From: G963708235 sp963708235
Lineage (GTDB): Bacteria; Actinomycetota; Acidimicrobiia; Spongiisociales; UBA5794
Length of the DNA: 64,000 nucleotides
Assembly: GCA_963708235.1 (NCBI GenBank)
Contig: OY970200.1
Coordinates: forward strand, 3,038,001-3,102,000
Reading direction: 5' to 3'
Shown here: positions 26,381 to 35,185 of the stretch, in pieces
How positions within the stretch are numbered: position 1 is the first letter of the stretch
How the letters are laid out: the number at the start of each line of letters is the position of its first letter
Made by a program: the position numbers and the translations under genes
Notes under the pieces: generated by a model
The model's input: only the letters and a program-made list of their open reading frames with translations
The model's database searches: none
Told to the model about the DNA's origin: nothing

Positions 26381-26971
26381 TCAGTGGCGGGGGGCGAGTT
26401 GCTTCAGGTCGTCGGGGGTGAGGACGTGGCGGGGAGGTAGGGCGTCGACCCAGACCTCTTCGACCAGATCGGCGTGGGTGTCGAGCACGGCTTCGACCTC
26501 TGAGTTCTCTTCGAGACCGATCAGCCGGGGCCACAACTCGCGATCGATCACCAGGGGTCGGCCTCTGGTGTAGCGGTATTTGGGAACGGTCACCGGCCGC
26601 TTCGACTCCCGGTGGGCATCCATGAGCTGGCTGACCACCTTTTCGGTCACCTGCGGGGTGTCGCCGTCGGCGAGGACCACCGCTTCGATGTCGGGTTGGC
26701 GCATCAGGTAGTCGAGACCGGCCCGCAGGGCGGCGGCGCCCTCTCTCCACTCGGGGTCGATCAGCACCGAGAAACCGGAGAAATCGATGCGGTCGATGAC
26801 CGGCTCGGCGTCGCGGCCGAGCACCACCACCCCTGGGGTGACCGGCCAGGTGCGCACCTCGTCGAGCACATGGCCGAGCAATGTGCCTCTCCCCCATGGC
26901 TCCAGCCAGCGCGTCCGTTCGAACCCGTCTCCGGGTCGGGCGGCAAGCACCATCGTCACGATCGTTCCCAC
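26381..26971 (-). CDS. MobA/MocA-like nucleotidyltransferase
   Basis: The protein has 196 residues. The N-terminal VTMVLAARPGDGFERTRWL replaces the usual LAAG-x-GxRMG-x-K loop of MobA-like transferases in a loosened form, while AVVLADGDTPQVTEKVVSQL and RGRPLVIDRELWPRL fit the family well. Members move a CMP or GMP onto a molybdopterin, or activate other small molecules. No molybdenum gene is nearby, and the altered loop makes the substrate unclear. Confidence 0.7.
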   Translation of the reverse strand: MGTIVTMVLAARPGDGFERTRWLEPWGRGTLLGHVLDEVRTWPVTPGVVVLGRDAEPVIDRIDFSGFSVLIDPEWREGAAALRAGLDYLMRQPDIEAVVLADGDTPQVTEKVVSQLMDAHRESKRPVTVPKYRYTRGRPLVIDRELWPRLIGLEENSEVEAVLDTHADLVEEVWVDALPPRHVLTPDDLKQLAPRH

Positions 26972-27238
26972 GCTTCTCCTCCAACCGGCGGGACTTCGAG
27001 GCTACTCGCCGGGAGGGAGCGCTCCGCCAAGCCACATGCACCACGCTCCAACCAACCTCGAGTGACCGCCCGGCGCAGCCTCGAGTCCAGAGCATTGCGC
27101 AGCCTCGGGGGAATCGCAGTGCGGAGCGAACCGAGCGGGCCAGAGCGGAGCAGGACCGGCGGCCCAGCGCATCGACCCGTGTGGTGTGGCAGACTCGCGG
27201 CGAGGATTTCCCGTAACGGCCGAAGGAGTGGAAGCGCT

Positions 27239-28360
27239 GTGCTGGTAGGAGTACCCGCCGAGATCAAGACCGAGGAGTACCGCGTCGCCATCACCCCGAT
27301 CGGGGTGCGTGAGCTGACCGGCCGGGGCCACCGGGTCCTCATCGAATCGGGCGCCGGTGTCGCCTCGTCGATCTACGACGAGGAGTTCGCCGCCGTCGGC
27401 GCCGAACTGGTCGACGGGCCCGAACAGATCTTCGCCCAGGCCGACATGGTGCTCAAGGTCAAGGAACCTCAGCTCGGCGAGATCGCCATGCTCCGTCCCG
27501 GCCAGGTGCTGTTCACCTTTCTCCATCTCGCCGCCTATCCGCAGCAGGCCCATGGTCTGGTCGCCAGCGGCGCCACCGCCATCGCCTACGAGACGGTCCA
27601 ACTGCTGTCGGGGGCGCTCCCCCTGCTGGCCCCGATGTCCGAGATTGCGGGACGGATGGCCACCCAGGCCGGCGCCCACCATCTGGAGAAGCCACAGGGT
27701 GGTCGCGGGGTGCTAATCGGGGGGGTCCCGGGCGTTGCCCCGGCCCGGGTGACGGTGCTCGGAGGTGGCAGCGCCGGCGCCAACGCCGCCGTCATCGCCG
27801 CCGGAATGGGGGCCGATGTCACCATCCTCGACATCAACGTCGACCGACTCCGCCATCTCGACGATCTGCACCGCGGCCGTATCCGCACCGTCCGCTCATC
27901 GGCGTTCAGCATCGAGGAGCATGTCGTCCCGTCGGATCTGGTCGTGGGCGCCGTGCTCGTGGCCGGCGCCCGGGCACCCGTCGTGGTCACCGCCGACCAT
28001 GTCGCCGCGATGCGTCCGGGTTCGGTGGTGGTCGACATCTCGATCGACCAGGGTGGCTGTATCGAGACGGCGCGCGAGACCTCCCACGCCGAGCCCACCT
28101 ATCTGGTCGACGGAGTGGTGCACTATGCGGTGGGGAACATCCCCGGTGCGGTGCCCAACACCTCGACCTATGCGCTGACCAACGCCACCCTCCCCTACAC
28201 GGTTGCCCTCGCCGACGGGTTGGTGCCGGCGTGCGAGCGCTACCCGGAGTTGCTGGGTGGGTTCAATGTCGCCAACGGTGCGGTGGTCCACCCGGTTGTG
28301 GCCGAGAGCCTGGGGCTGCCCTATGTCGAACTCGACGAGGCGCTGAACGCCCCCGTCTGA
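27239..28360 (+). CDS. ald: Alanine dehydrogenase
   Basis: This 373-residue enzyme interconverts alanine and pyruvate plus ammonia with NAD+. It starts LVGVPAEIKTEEYRVA, then has ESGAGVASSIYDEEF, VKEPQ, FTFLHLAAYP, the catalytic-region MSEIAGRMATQAGAHHLEK, the NAD loop VLGGGSAGANAA and the late HYAVGNIPGAVPNTSTYAL. GTG 27239 follows AAGGAG by about 10 nt; the open frame upstream is not coding. It is monocistronic and followed by a gene-free repeat tract. Confidence 0.95.
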   Translation: MLVGVPAEIKTEEYRVAITPIGVRELTGRGHRVLIESGAGVASSIYDEEFAAVGAELVDGPEQIFAQADMVLKVKEPQLGEIAMLRPGQVLFTFLHLAAYPQQAHGLVASGATAIAYETVQLLSGALPLLAPMSEIAGRMATQAGAHHLEKPQGGRGVLIGGVPGVAPARVTVLGGGSAGANAAVIAAGMGADVTILDINVDRLRHLDDLHRGRIRTVRSSAFSIEEHVVPSDLVVGAVLVAGARAPVVVTADHVAAMRPGSVVVDISIDQGGCIETARETSHAEPTYLVDGVVHYAVGNIPGAVPNTSTYALTNATLPYTVALADGLVPACERYPELLGGFNVANGAVVHPVVAESLGLPYVELDEALNAPV

Positions 28361-28515
28361 CCTCGCCACGGCACCGAGCGAAACGCCGCTCGGCCCTTGC
28401 TCGGTACGCCGATTTCGGGCCGATGGGACACAAGGGTTTCAGGGCACCCCACGCCGCACGCGCCCCTTTCTGGCCTCCCCGCCCCGCTGGGGCGGCGGGA
28501 GGCTGCGGGCGCTTT

Positions 28516-28698
28516 GCGGACGCAGCCGGGGCGGGGAGCGACGCCGACGTCCGAGAAGCCTGGAAATGTCCAGCAACTGCCGCGGTTCGATAGCGCACCC
28601 GAAAGACCACACACAACCGCAGCCGACACATCGACGTTCGGGGATGCAGATGTCGCGCCCCGCCCCGCCCCCTCCCAGAACCTCGGAGGCACCCCGCC
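28516..28698. repeat. 183-bp direct repeat, first copy
   Basis: Starting at GCGGACGCAGCCGGGGCGGG and ending ACCTCGGAGGCACCCCGCC, this copy is nearly identical to the one at 28864-29047; a few substitutions and one indel separate them. The last 75 nt match the block at 14444-14530. The tract 28361-29139 holds no convincing gene: peptides such as PPRFWEGAGRGA come from the repeat itself. Confidence 0.85.
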
Positions 28699-28863
28699 AG
28701 CCGGTCTGCGCCCGCAAGCGGCCGCAGCGCCCCACCCCGTCTACGGCCGCGAGGCGCCCGCAGCCACCCCGCCCCAAAGGGGCAGGGAAGGGCGGGGAGG
28801 GCCAAGAAAGAAGCGGCATGCGGACGCAGACCGACCGCGGGGAGGGCCAAGCAGGTAACGCAT

Positions 28864-29047
28864 GCGGACGCAGCCGGGGCGGGGCGCGACGCCGACGTCC
28901 GAAACGCCTGGAAATGTCCCAGCAACTGCCGCGGTTCGATAGCGCACCCGAAAGACCACACACAACCGCAGCCGACACATCGACGTTCGGGGATGCAGAT
29001 GTCGCGCCCCGCCCCGCCCCCTCCCAGAACCTCGGAGGCACCCCGCC
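28864..29047. repeat. 183-bp direct repeat, second copy
   Basis: This is the second copy of the unit at 28516, in the same orientation and 348 nt further on. Between them lies a more divergent GC-rich stretch with the same GCGGACGCAG and CGGGGAGGGCCAAG words, so the region looks like a degenerating array. Confidence 0.85.
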
Positions 29048-29139
29048 CCCCAGGGCGGGGAGGCCAAGAAGGAAGCTGCGACGCTGCGGAGACGGTCAAG
29101 CCCCCCGGGCGTAGGTGCCGGGCGGGGGCGCGGCTGCGC

Positions 29140-29643
29140 TCACATCTCGCCGTTGTAGCGGAGGATCTTGCGGCTGGCCAGCCTCGCCCACCACATCACG
29201 ACGCTGGCACCGATCAGGATGGCGGTGGCGACCGCGTGGTACCAGGCGCTCCACTTGGCTTCACCGATCGACCAGCTGTAGAGGAAGGCAAGGGCGGCGA
29301 AGGTCATCTGCAGCGCTCCGGTGGTGACGAAGATGGCGCGCCCACCGGGACGCGCCAGCACCAGGATCCCGGAGATGGCCCAGGCGAGGAGCACCGCACC
29401 CACCCACCTCAAACCGCCGAGCTGCTCGGCGGCCAGGGGGTCCAAACCGATGCCGTCGAAGAAGGCGACCGGGAAGATGACGATGGGGAGGGCAAACAAC
29501 ATGGTGACGAAGATGTAGACCACCATGGCGATGTTGAGGGTCGCCAGCGGGTCGCGCCGCTTGCGGGCCACCCGACCCCTCCCTCGACCCCCCTCCGGCG
29601 CCGGTTCGACCGGGAGATCGGCGGTCGGGTACTCGTCGGTCAT
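29140..29643 (-). CDS. Small four-helix membrane protein
   Basis: The protein has 167 residues. A Pro/Gly/Arg-rich cytoplasmic N-terminus is followed by four hydrophobic helices, for example IAMVVYIFVTMLFALPIVIF, LRWVGAVLLAWAISGILVLA and AVATAILIGASVVMWWA. Function is unknown. It is the last gene of a four-gene unit; its ATG overlaps the DUF2017 stop by 4 nt. Confidence 0.75.
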   Translation of the reverse strand: MTDEYPTADLPVEPAPEGGRGRGRVARKRRDPLATLNIAMVVYIFVTMLFALPIVIFPVAFFDGIGLDPLAAEQLGGLRWVGAVLLAWAISGILVLARPGGRAIFVTTGALQMTFAALAFLYSWSIGEAKWSAWYHAVATAILIGASVVMWWARLASRKILRYNGEM

Positions 29644-30122
29644 CGATCCCCCGTTGTGTGTTCGGTCAGCGCACCGACCAGGTCTTCCTGAATCATCCCG
29701 AGAAACGCCACCAGCATCTGCTGCGGGGACTCCGGTTCGGCTGGCAGCTCGTCGAGCTCGAAGAGACCGTGGTTGGCGGCGAGGGCGATGCGGGCCGAGC
29801 CCACGGCGCGCACCATGGCACTCGCTTCTCCGACCGTCAGCTCGGCTTCGCCGGTTCCGAGGCGGTCGAGCACCACCTCGAGCATCAGCCGATCCTCCTG
29901 CTGCGCCTCGTCCACGTTGGTACCGGAGAGCCGGTGGAACTCGCGGTCTGCCGCCTCGTCGTCACCGTAGACCGAGGGGCTGTGGCGACCTCTTGCCACG
30001 ACATGCGGCTGCGTCTCGCCGGTCGTGGCGAGAAACCCGGGCACCGCACGCAGCACCGCCAGCTCCCGTTCCGGCACGGTGATGCGCACACCACCGGCGG
30101 TGGAGGCGAACTCGAACGTCAC
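29640..30122 (-). CDS. DUF2017 family protein
   Basis: This 160-residue protein of the actinobacterial DUF2017 family (VRITVPERELAVLRAVPGFL at the N-terminus, EDRLMLEVVLDRLG in the centre) regularly follows clpS. It is soluble and mainly helical. The function is unknown, but the fixed link with clpS suggests a role around Clp proteolysis. GTG 30122 overlaps clpS by 4 nt. Confidence 0.88.
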   Translation of the reverse strand: MTFEFASTAGGVRITVPERELAVLRAVPGFLATTGETQPHVVARGRHSPSVYGDDEAADREFHRLSGTNVDEAQQEDRLMLEVVLDRLGTGEAELTVGEASAMVRAVGSARIALAANHGLFELDELPAEPESPQQMLVAFLGMIQEDLVGALTEHTTGDR

Positions 30123-30427
30123 TGGCGCTCCAGGGTGGCCCACAGACCGTGGTGGTGGAGTCGACCGACATCGACCTCGGCACGTTCCCTCGGCTCCGAG
30201 GCGACGATGGCCCGGCCCAGGTGGTGGACGTCCAGCATCAGCTTGGTCGCCCGCTCCTCGCCGTATCCGAACAGGGTGCGGAACACCCACACCACGTAGC
30301 TCATCAGGTTGACCGGATCGTTCCAGACGACGACGTTCCACAGCGGCACCGGCTCCGAGCGGTCGAGCGTATCGGCACCCGGCGCTCCACCGGGCGACCC
30401 GGTCCCCACCGCCGGGTCGTCCGTCAC
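30119..30427 (-). CDS. clpS: ATP-dependent Clp protease adaptor ClpS
   Basis: This 102-residue adaptor brings N-degron proteins to ClpAP/ClpCP. The core shows WNVVVWNDPVNLMSYVVWVF (the ND loop that binds the N-terminal residue) and ATKLMLDVHHLGRAIVASEP. A disordered N-terminus of about 25 residues precedes it, as usual. It overlaps both neighbours by 4 nt. Confidence 0.95.
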   Translation of the reverse strand: MTDDPAVGTGSPGGAPGADTLDRSEPVPLWNVVVWNDPVNLMSYVVWVFRTLFGYGEERATKLMLDVHHLGRAIVASEPRERAEVDVGRLHHHGLWATLERQ

Positions 30428-30651
30428 TTGAGTTCACCGTCGCCATCGGCGGACGATGCGGCGAACCTCTGACCGTTGATCCAGTCCTCGAAGTCCTGGC
30501 GGGCGACGCGCCACTCCCGACCGAACTTGACCCCGGCCAGAGAACCGGTGCGGAGCTGGCTGGTGACGACGAACGCCGATACGTCCATGTACTCGCAGAT
30601 ATCGGGCACCGACAGCCATTCCTTGCCGAGATCGATCCTGATTCGCTCCAT
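30424..30651 (-). CDS. Small excisionase-like HTH protein
   Basis: The protein has 75 residues of the MerR/Xis-type winged-helix class (helix_turn_helix_17): WLSVPDICEYMDVSAFVVTS followed by VKFGREWRVARQDFEDWI. Such proteins bind DNA or act as small regulators. It is the first gene of the clpS operon and could be its regulator, which is inference. ATG 30651 gives MERIRIDLG; the longer frame is not needed. Confidence 0.82.
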   Translation of the reverse strand: MERIRIDLGKEWLSVPDICEYMDVSAFVVTSQLRTGSLAGVKFGREWRVARQDFEDWINGQRFAASSADGDGELK

Positions 30652-30913
30652 CTTCCCAGGGTATGGAACCAGACGGCGTGCCGCAAGAAGCTCCTTGCCC
30701 AACTGGCAGATTTCCGGGACATCCCGCCGAATCCGGCCGTTTCGGGACCGGCGTCGACCGATTAGTGTGACCCACCTTCGTGCGGGCGGACCAACGGACC
30801 TCCGGTGGCTGCACGGGGCCTTCACAGAGGGCCGTCTCGTCAGGGACGGCCCTCGGCGCGCCCGGCTGCGAACATCCCCGGTGGGGATCTCCCCGGTGCG
30901 GCATACTGGATGC

Positions 30914-31504
30914 ATGTCCATCACCATCGCCATCTTCCTGTTCGACGACGCCGAGGAACTCGACTGGGCCGGACCGTGGGAGGTGTTGCGGGCATGGCAG
31001 CTCGGGTATCCCGAGGATGCGATCGAGGTCTTCACCGTCGCCGCCACCGATGATGTGGTGACCTGCGCCAAGGGTCTGCGGGTGCTGCCCGACCGCACGT
31101 GGGATGCGATCGGCACCCCGGATGTGCTGGTGTATCCCGGGGGCCGGGGAACCCGTCCCCAGCTCGGCGACGAGGAGATCCGGAGCCGGGTCCGCACGCT
31201 GGCGGAGGCGGGGACCCTGATGACCAGTGTCTGCACCGGGGCCCTGGTCTACGCCGATGCCGGGCTGCTCGACGGCGGACCGGCCACCACTCACTGGGCG
31301 TCGATGGACCACCTCGCCGGGTTGGGTACCGATATCGAGCTGCGGCCCGACGACCGGTACGTCGACCGGGGTCGGGTCATCACCGCCGCCGGTGTCTCCG
31401 CCGGCATCGACATGGCGCTCCACCTGGTGGCCCGGCTGCACTCCCCGCAGCGGGCCAGAGATGTCCGTCGCTACATCCAGTACGACCCGGCGCCACCGGT
31501 CTGA
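30914..31504 (+). CDS. DJ-1/PfpI family protein (isonitrile hydratase-like)
   Basis: This 196-residue protein has a class I glutamine-amidotransferase-like fold. It starts ITIAIFLFDDAEELDWAGPW, contains YPGGRGTRP, and the nucleophile elbow SVCTGALVYADAGLL with the reactive Cys, then TTHWASMDHL. This is the pattern of isonitrile hydratases and the N-terminal domain of GATase-1-type AraC regulators. No DNA-binding domain is attached. The physiological substrate is unknown. Confidence 0.88.
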   Translation: MSITIAIFLFDDAEELDWAGPWEVLRAWQLGYPEDAIEVFTVAATDDVVTCAKGLRVLPDRTWDAIGTPDVLVYPGGRGTRPQLGDEEIRSRVRTLAEAGTLMTSVCTGALVYADAGLLDGGPATTHWASMDHLAGLGTDIELRPDDRYVDRGRVITAAGVSAGIDMALHLVARLHSPQRARDVRRYIQYDPAPPV

Positions 31505-31548
31505 GCCCACGCGGCAAGACTCGATACCACCCTCGGAAGGGGACCAGC

Positions 31549-32172
31549 ATGGATGGAATCACCGTCACCGGACATGGCGAGGCCACCGCCGTGCCCGACA
31601 CCCTCACCGCCGACCTCGGGGTGGCAGTGCTGGCACCGGATGTGGGGACGGCGTTCGACACCACCGCCCGGCAGATCGGCGCCATCATCTCGGCGATCAC
31701 CGCCGCCGGCGTCCCGGCCGGGGACATCCAAACCCGCGACCTGTCGGTCCAGCCGGAGTACGACCACCGCAGTGACGTCCCGGCGCTACGTGGCTACCGG
31801 GTGAGCCAGATGCTGAATGTCGCCATCCGTGACGTGGCGTCGGCTGGGGCCGCCATCGGCGCCGCCGCTTCCGCAGGTGGTGACGACTTCCGGGTGGGAG
31901 GTCTGGTCTTCGGTGTCGACCGCACCTCCGATCTCTCCGATGTGGCGCGTGCTGCGGCGTGGGCCGATGCCCGTCACCGGGCCGAGCACCTCGCCCGACT
32001 TGCCGGGGTGGAACTCGGCGCACCGATCGCCGTCACCGAGAGCGACGGCGGGACACCCGGTCCGATGCCTCGGATGGCCAGGTTGGTCGCCGACTCGATG
32101 CCGCTTCTCCCGGGGACGACGGCAGTCACCAGTGACGTCACCGTGACCTTCGGAATCGTGACGTCCGGCTGA
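31549..32172 (+). CDS. SIMPL (DUF541) domain protein
   Basis: This 207-residue protein opens ITVTGHGEATAVPDTLTADL and has IQTRDLSVQPEYD, YRVSQMLNVAIRD and the closing VTSDVTVTFGIV of the SIMPL/DUF541 family, known as periplasmic or surface proteins (for example oxidative-stress YggE). No signal peptide is visible here, so location is uncertain. It lies 44 nt after the DJ-1 gene with GGAAGGGGA as ribosome site and may be cotranscribed. Confidence 0.88.
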   Translation: MDGITVTGHGEATAVPDTLTADLGVAVLAPDVGTAFDTTARQIGAIISAITAAGVPAGDIQTRDLSVQPEYDHRSDVPALRGYRVSQMLNVAIRDVASAGAAIGAAASAGGDDFRVGGLVFGVDRTSDLSDVARAAAWADARHRAEHLARLAGVELGAPIAVTESDGGTPGPMPRMARLVADSMPLLPGTTAVTSDVTVTFGIVTSG

Positions 32173-32219
32173 CCCGACCCGTCACTGGTGACACCGGAGA
32201 GGTGCCGGGAGACCGGTGT

Positions 32220-33422
32220 TCAGCGGTGCAGTGCGGCGGGACGGACCCGCCGATCCCACACCAGGAAACCGGCGAGCCCGAGCGCCACGGCGACACCGAC
32301 GGTGGTGAACGCAGGTCCGTAACCGGCGGATTCGATGATCAACCCGGCGGCGGGCGCCCCGGCCAGTACCACGACGTCGAACAGCCCGGAGAAGACGGCC
32401 AGCCCGGTGCCGCGTTCGGCCCGCGTGGCCCGGTCGACGACCAGCGTGGTGAGGATCGGGAAGACGAGACCGTGGCCGAAACCACCCAGCGCGGCGGCGA
32501 CCACCATCTGGGTGGGGCTGGATGCGGTGGCGAGCACCAGGAACTGGGCGGCGATGGCGGTCATGGCGGGCACCAACATCCGGGTGGTCCCCAACCGATC
32601 GGCCCAGGAACCACCGACGATCCGCGCCACCACCGCCACGGCCGAATAGGTCCCGAGGTAGAGACCGACCGAACCGACCCCGTTGCTGTCGACAAAGGTG
32701 CGCAGGAAGGTGAACAGCGTGATCATCCCCAACGCAAACGACCCGGTGATCAGCCACACCGGCATCAGATCGCGCTGCCCCACGACGTAGCGGAACCCGC
32801 GGTATCGCTCCCGTTGCGGATCGACCGAGGGCAGGTCGGGCAGGGTCCACACCAGACACCACGACAGGAACGCCACCGTCGCCACCATCACGAACAGCGG
32901 GACGAAGTTGCCATCGTCGACCACGGTGTCGCCCAGGATCGAGCCGAACCCGATGGGGATCAGCCCCGAGATCCCCAGGATGCCCAATCCCTGGACCCGG
33001 CGCGACTCGGGAATGATGTCGGCGCCGATCGCCAGCACCGTGGTGAACAGCAGGATCTCGGCCGAGGTGTAGACGATGCGGACAACGAACACCGGCACGG
33101 CGAACGAGGTGATCGGGATGTACGCCAGGGTGGACAGGGTGAGGACGAGACCGCCGGTGAGCATCACCCGTTTGCGACCCCACTGGTCGATCACCCGGCC
33201 CATCATGGGTCGCAGCGCCAACGCCACCAGGGCACCGGCGGCGTACAGCAGACCGATCTTGGATTCTCCGGCGCCCAGGGTGCCCAGGAAGCCCGGAAGG
33301 TGGACCATCAACCCGTGGGCCATCTCCTGGAAGAACCCGACGAACCACAACGCCACGAACGCGGCGGTGAACAGCGGCTCCTGATAGGTTCGACCCGTCC
33401 CGGGTTCCGCCGGAAGGTTCAT
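32220..33422 (-). CDS. MFS transporter
   Basis: The protein has 400 residues and about twelve membrane helices. The MFS signature between helices 2 and 3 reads GRVIDQWGRKRVML and a second copy SWADRLGTTRML lies between helices 8 and 9. It probably exports a small molecule; sequence does not tell which. ATG 33422 overlaps the stop of the SRAP gene by 4 nt, so the two are coupled. Confidence 0.9.
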   Translation of the reverse strand: MNLPAEPGTGRTYQEPLFTAAFVALWFVGFFQEMAHGLMVHLPGFLGTLGAGESKIGLLYAAGALVALALRPMMGRVIDQWGRKRVMLTGGLVLTLSTLAYIPITSFAVPVFVVRIVYTSAEILLFTTVLAIGADIIPESRRVQGLGILGISGLIPIGFGSILGDTVVDDGNFVPLFVMVATVAFLSWCLVWTLPDLPSVDPQRERYRGFRYVVGQRDLMPVWLITGSFALGMITLFTFLRTFVDSNGVGSVGLYLGTYSAVAVVARIVGGSWADRLGTTRMLVPAMTAIAAQFLVLATASSPTQMVVAAALGGFGHGLVFPILTTLVVDRATRAERGTGLAVFSGLFDVVVLAGAPAAGLIIESAGYGPAFTTVGVAVALGLAGFLVWDRRVRPAALHR

Positions 33423-34135
33423 GACCTGTGCGACGGGTTGAGCGACGAGTCGAGTGGGGCGATGCACTCCGGGACGTTGTTGCTGACCCGGTTCACCAGA
33501 GTGGAGACCGGGTGGGCCGCCATCTCCGCTGCGGGTGCCGGGAGCAACAACGAGCCGAGGGCGCCCGGATCGTCGAGTTCGGGGTCGAGCCAGGACTCCC
33601 AGTTCGCCGGCGGCAACATGACCGGCATCCGATCATGGATCGGCTCGACGAGGGTGTTGGGGCGACCGGTGACGATGGTGCAGGTGCGTACCCGCTCACC
33701 GGTCTCCGGGTCTTTCCATGATGCCCACAGACCGGCGAACGCCAGCGGATCCCCGTCGGCCCGGGTGATGTAGTGCGGGAGCTTCGACGGCTTGCCCGCC
33801 TCCCCGGCATCGATCACCTGCCACTCGTAGAACCCGTCGGCGGGGATGAGGCAGCGTCGTTTGGCGAAGGAATCGCGGAAGGCCGGTTTGTCGGCGAGGG
33901 TCTCGGCGCGGGCGTTGATGTTACGGGCGGCGATCCGCCGGTCCTTGGCCCACCACGGCAACAACCCCCAGCGGAAACTCCCGAGCAGACGCTCCCCGTC
34001 GTGTTCCGCCACCGCATACACCGGGTCGGTCGGTGCCACGTTGTACGAGACGGGAAGCGGCTCGGCAACAAGCCTCGCTTCGAAGAACTCGGCGTACGCC
34101 GCCGGATCGGATGACTGGACGAATCTGCCGCACAT
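33419..34135 (-). CDS. SOS-response-associated peptidase (SRAP/HMCES-type)
   Basis: This 238-residue enzyme covalently traps abasic sites in single-stranded DNA and can cleave itself. It starts MCGRFVQ, and Cys2 is the catalytic nucleophile once Met is removed, which fixes the start at 34135. Other landmarks are YNVAPTDPVYAV, FRWGLLPWWAKD, NINARAETLADKPAFRDSF, RCLIPADGFYEW and IHDRMPVMLPP with the catalytic His. It is followed by an MFS gene. Confidence 0.95.
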   Translation of the reverse strand: MCGRFVQSSDPAAYAEFFEARLVAEPLPVSYNVAPTDPVYAVAEHDGERLLGSFRWGLLPWWAKDRRIAARNINARAETLADKPAFRDSFAKRRCLIPADGFYEWQVIDAGEAGKPSKLPHYITRADGDPLAFAGLWASWKDPETGERVRTCTIVTGRPNTLVEPIHDRMPVMLPPANWESWLDPELDDPGALGSLLLPAPAAEMAAHPVSTLVNRVSNNVPECIAPLDSSLNPSHRS

Positions 34136-34266
34136 CCGCTGCATTCTCGCAGCGCAGGCGACCATCGAACCCGCCCGACCGTGTGGTCCACTTCCTTGCG
34201 GACACCGATCCGGGTGGGCGAGGCGAGCCATCCGGCGGCGCCCGGGGGCGCCGCCGTCAGCTCAGG

Positions 34267-34977
34267 TCACCATTCCCATTCTTCGCCGCGCCGCTCGGCC
34301 AGCATCGACTGCATGCGGAGGATCTCGATCTCCTGGTCGGAGTAGATGTGATTGGCCATCCAGTCGATGTCGGGTTCCTGGCCACCCCCGGCAACGGTCA
34401 GATCGATCACCATCTGCATGGCACCGGTGTGGTGCTGGATCATGTACTCCAGGAAGAGCTCATCGAACTCGTCGCCCTCGGCGGCGGCGAGCTCGGCCAT
34501 CTGCTCGTCGGTGAGGTACCCGGACATGACCATCTCGCCGGTCTCGTCGGTCTCGTGATCGTGACCCTCCGATTCGGCCGGCTCGATGTCCTTGCGGGCC
34601 TCCAGCCAGTCCTTCATCATCTGGATCTCGTCAACCTGCGAGATCTCCATCCGCTGCGAGAGCAGCGGGATGTCCTCGCTCTCGGTGCGGTCGGGAACCA
34701 GCGCCGTCATCTCGAGCGCCTGCTCGTGGTGTTGGATCATCATCTCCATGAAGGCGATGTCCGCCTCGGTGTGCGGTGGCGGCTTCAGGTTCGCCACGTA
34801 CTCCGGTGTCAGGATCGCCGACGGTTCACCCGGCGCCCCCGGCTGGATGATCAGCGGCGGCGGATGGGTGGTGTCGGTCGTTGCTTCGTCATCTGCTGCC
34901 GAGGTGCCCCCACAGGCGGCGATCGTCGCCACCAGCACCATCGGCACAAGCCTGGCTCTCCAATGTCCCCACGTCAT
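34267..34977 (-). CDS. DUF305 lipoprotein
   Basis: The precursor has 236 residues. A signal peptide with lipobox ATIAAC near residues 17-23 leads to two DUF305 units, each with the His-His metal-binding-like motif: EMMIQHHEQALEM and EYMIQHHTGAMQM. Ferritin-like DUF305 proteins are often found with copper or other metal stress genes. An acidic His/Glu-rich segment (ESEGHDHETDETGEM) may bind metal too. ATG 34977 gives the signal peptide. It is divergent from the first LVIVD gene. Confidence 0.88.
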   Translation of the reverse strand: MTWGHWRARLVPMVLVATIAACGGTSAADDEATTDTTHPPPLIIQPGAPGEPSAILTPEYVANLKPPPHTEADIAFMEMMIQHHEQALEMTALVPDRTESEDIPLLSQRMEISQVDEIQMMKDWLEARKDIEPAESEGHDHETDETGEMVMSGYLTDEQMAELAAAEGDEFDELFLEYMIQHHTGAMQMVIDLTVAGGGQEPDIDWMANHIYSDQEIEILRMQSMLAERRGEEWEW

Positions 34978-35185
34978 CGGTTCAGCACTCTCCTCGTCTG
35001 TTTCCTGCCTGGTCTCTGATAAATCGTTGGCGCAACTCCGGCACCTCGGGATAGAGTATGTGCGCCTGCTGCGACTAACGCAACACGTTGGTCGGTCCGG
35101 GCCCCGATTTTCTTTGGGGGATTCAGCACGCACCGGTACGTCGGCACTCGCCGGCGTACGAAGCAGCAAGAAACAGGGAGGCAAC

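Noticed and set aside
34586..35185. Long N-terminal extension of LVIVD paralogue 1
   Set aside because: It would run through the opposite DUF305 gene; ATG 35186 has a clear AGGGAGG site and begins a signal peptide.
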